Shown one piece after another: positions 5,304 through 6,114 of a stretch of 6,114 bases of DNA. Position 1 is the stretch's first letter. Every line of letters begins with the position of its first letter. Made by a program: the position numbers and the translations under genes. Origin of the DNA: Deltaproteobacteria bacterium (lineage in GTDB: Bacteria > UBA10199 > SPLOWO2-01-44-7); contig JACQMB010000025.1 in NCBI GenBank assembly GCA_016203765.1, forward strand, positions 1 to 6,114, in the 5' to 3' direction. The notes under the pieces are model-generated. The model was not told the origin of the DNA and made no database searches. It saw only the letters and a program-made list of their open reading frames with translations.

Positions 5304-5768
5304 ATGGATTACGAAGCGATCCTTGAAAAAGTCGAAACAGCGGTCGCGCCGGTGTTGGATCATTTGGGCTATGAGCTGGTCGAGCGGGAATATGTGCAGG
5401 CGCAGGGCCGCTGGGTCTTGAGGCTCTACATCGGCCGCGCGGACGACGGCTCCGTCACTTTGGATGATTGTGTGGAGGCCTCCAGGGCGCTGGAGGGGGT
5501 TCTGGATGTGGAGGATGTGATTCCGCATCCTTATTGTTTGGAGGTCTCCTCACCCGGCATTGAGCGGCCCCTCCGACATCGGGGGGATTTTGAGCGTTTT
5601 CGGGGAGCCGTGATTGACTTGAAGGCCAAAGCGCCGGTGCAGGGGCGCCGCCATTTCAGCGGCGTTTTAAAAGGAATGGAAAAGGAACATATTATGATCG
5701 AGGATGAAAGGGGCCTGTGGCAGGTTCCCTTCACCCTGTTAAAAAAGGCGAAGATCAAAAGGAGATAG
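5304..5768 (+). CDS. rimP: Ribosome maturation factor RimP
   Basis: From the ATG at 5304 the protein has 154 residues, the normal RimP length. RimP binds the free 30S subunit and helps it mature in the cytoplasm. The N-terminal domain (about 1-80) includes LGYELVEREYV and LYIGRADDGSVTLDDCVEASRALEGVLD. The signature VSSPGIERPLRHRGDFERFRG spans 81-101, and a C-terminal SH3-like domain ends in FTLLKKAKIKRR. The frame is also open upstream with ATGs at 5235 and 5280, but these would translate the terminator hairpin (adding 23 or 8 non-family residues), so 5304 is preferred; the ribosome-binding site there is only a weak GGGTG. nusA begins four bases after its stop, the standard rimP-nusA arrangement. 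Confidence 0.92.
   Translation: MDYEAILEKVETAVAPVLDHLGYELVEREYVQAQGRWVLRLYIGRADDGSVTLDDCVEASRALEGVLDVEDVIPHPYCLEVSSPGIERPLRHRGDFERFRGAVIDLKAKAPVQGRRHFSGVLKGMEKEHIMIEDERGLWQVPFTLLKKAKIKRR
5759..5764 (+). promoter_or_regulatory. Ribosome-binding site of nusA, deciding the longer start
   Basis: AAGGAG inside the last codons of rimP lies eight bases before the ATG at 5773. It supports the start that gives NusA a basic N-terminal extension over the internal ATG at 5869, which has no such site. Confidence 0.8.
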
Positions 5769-5772
5769 ATTT

Positions 5773-6114
5773 ATGGCAACCGAACAAACGGAAGTAAAAA
5801 CCAAATCAAAAGATAAGCCGAAGAAAACGCGCCGGCCGAAAAAAATCAAGGCGAAGCCGAAAAATAAAATGTTCCTGGAGCTCGACCGGACCCTCGATCA
5901 GATCGCCCGCGACAAGGGGATTACCAAGGAGCGCCTGATCGAGGCGATCGAACAGGCCTTTCTCTCCGCGGCCCGCAAAAAATGGGGGCACCTGGGGGAA
6001 TTGGAGGCTCATTACAATCAGGAGGCGGGCGAGATCGAGTTGTTTCAATTCAAAACGGTCGTTGAAAAAGTGCAGGACCCCAACATTGAGATCACCTTGG
6101 AAGAGGGAAAAGAA
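5773..6114 (+). CDS. nusA: Transcription termination/antitermination factor NusA (N-terminal part)
   Basis: An open frame of 114 codons reaches the right edge. NusA binds RNA polymerase and controls pausing, termination and antitermination. Residues 33-114 match the NusA N-terminal domain: FLELDRTLDQIARDKGITKERLIEAIEQAFLSAARKKWG, then HYNQEAGEIELFQFKTVVEKVQDPNIEITLEEG. Ahead of this lies an unusual 32-residue extension very rich in lysine and proline (KSKDKPKKTRRPKKIKAKPKNK). A good Shine-Dalgarno before 5773 indicates that the extension is translated. It is co-transcribed with rimP. The S1, KH and C-terminal domains lie outside the window. Confidence 0.92.
   Translation, partial: MATEQTEVKTKSKDKPKKTRRPKKIKAKPKNKMFLELDRTLDQIARDKGITKERLIEAIEQAFLSAARKKWGHLGELEAHYNQEAGEIELFQFKTVVEKVQDPNIEITLEEGKE

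Overview
The window looks like chromosomal DNA of a Gram-negative, respiring bacterium of moderate GC. The best guess is an uncultured lineage of the former Deltaproteobacteria or a neighbouring candidate phylum. The reasons are the NusA and RimP sequence style, two probable futalosine-pathway menaquinone genes, an HNH endonuclease of the DUF222-like type I associate with such genomes, and small interspersed palindromes (cores resembling CCTTCG...GCTCAGG) of the kind seen in environmental genomes. The taxonomy is inference, not read directly from the sequence.

Layout. Bases 1-794 (minus strand) hold the N-terminal 264 residues of an amidohydrolase, most likely aminodeoxyfutalosine deaminase (MqnX type); its end lies off the left edge. 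Divergent from it is a complete leucine/branched-chain amino acid dehydrogenase (856-1983, plus). Next come an unrecognised 246-residue protein with a possible C-terminal helix-turn-helix (2138-2878, plus), a 348-base stretch with no convincing gene but one clear inverted repeat, and a DUF222-like/HNH endonuclease (3260-4228, plus). A 143-base imperfect inverted-repeat element sits exactly between the convergent endonuclease and mqnA genes. mqnA (chorismate dehydratase, 5170-4418, minus) follows. The window ends with rimP (5304-5768) and the start of nusA (5773 to the right edge), the usual ribosome-maturation/transcription operon, preceded by a terminator-like hairpin that touches the rimP start.

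How the genes relate. MqnA makes the first committed compound of futalosine-type menaquinone synthesis and MqnX would act two steps later. Here they lie on the same strand but about 3.6 kb apart with unrelated plus-strand genes between them, so they are not one operon. RimP and NusA form a tight unit (4-base gap). The dehydrogenase and the unknown protein appear to be independent units.

The most unusual property is the density of short repeats that run into genes. Heptamer arrays (units ACGGACY, AGTCCGY, YCATGAC) lie inside mqnA, directly upstream of mqnA, and at the amidohydrolase start. A 22-base perfect palindrome lies in the endonuclease linker. All are read in frame or replace the usual ribosome-binding region. 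I see no CRISPR array, tRNA, rRNA or complete insertion sequence.
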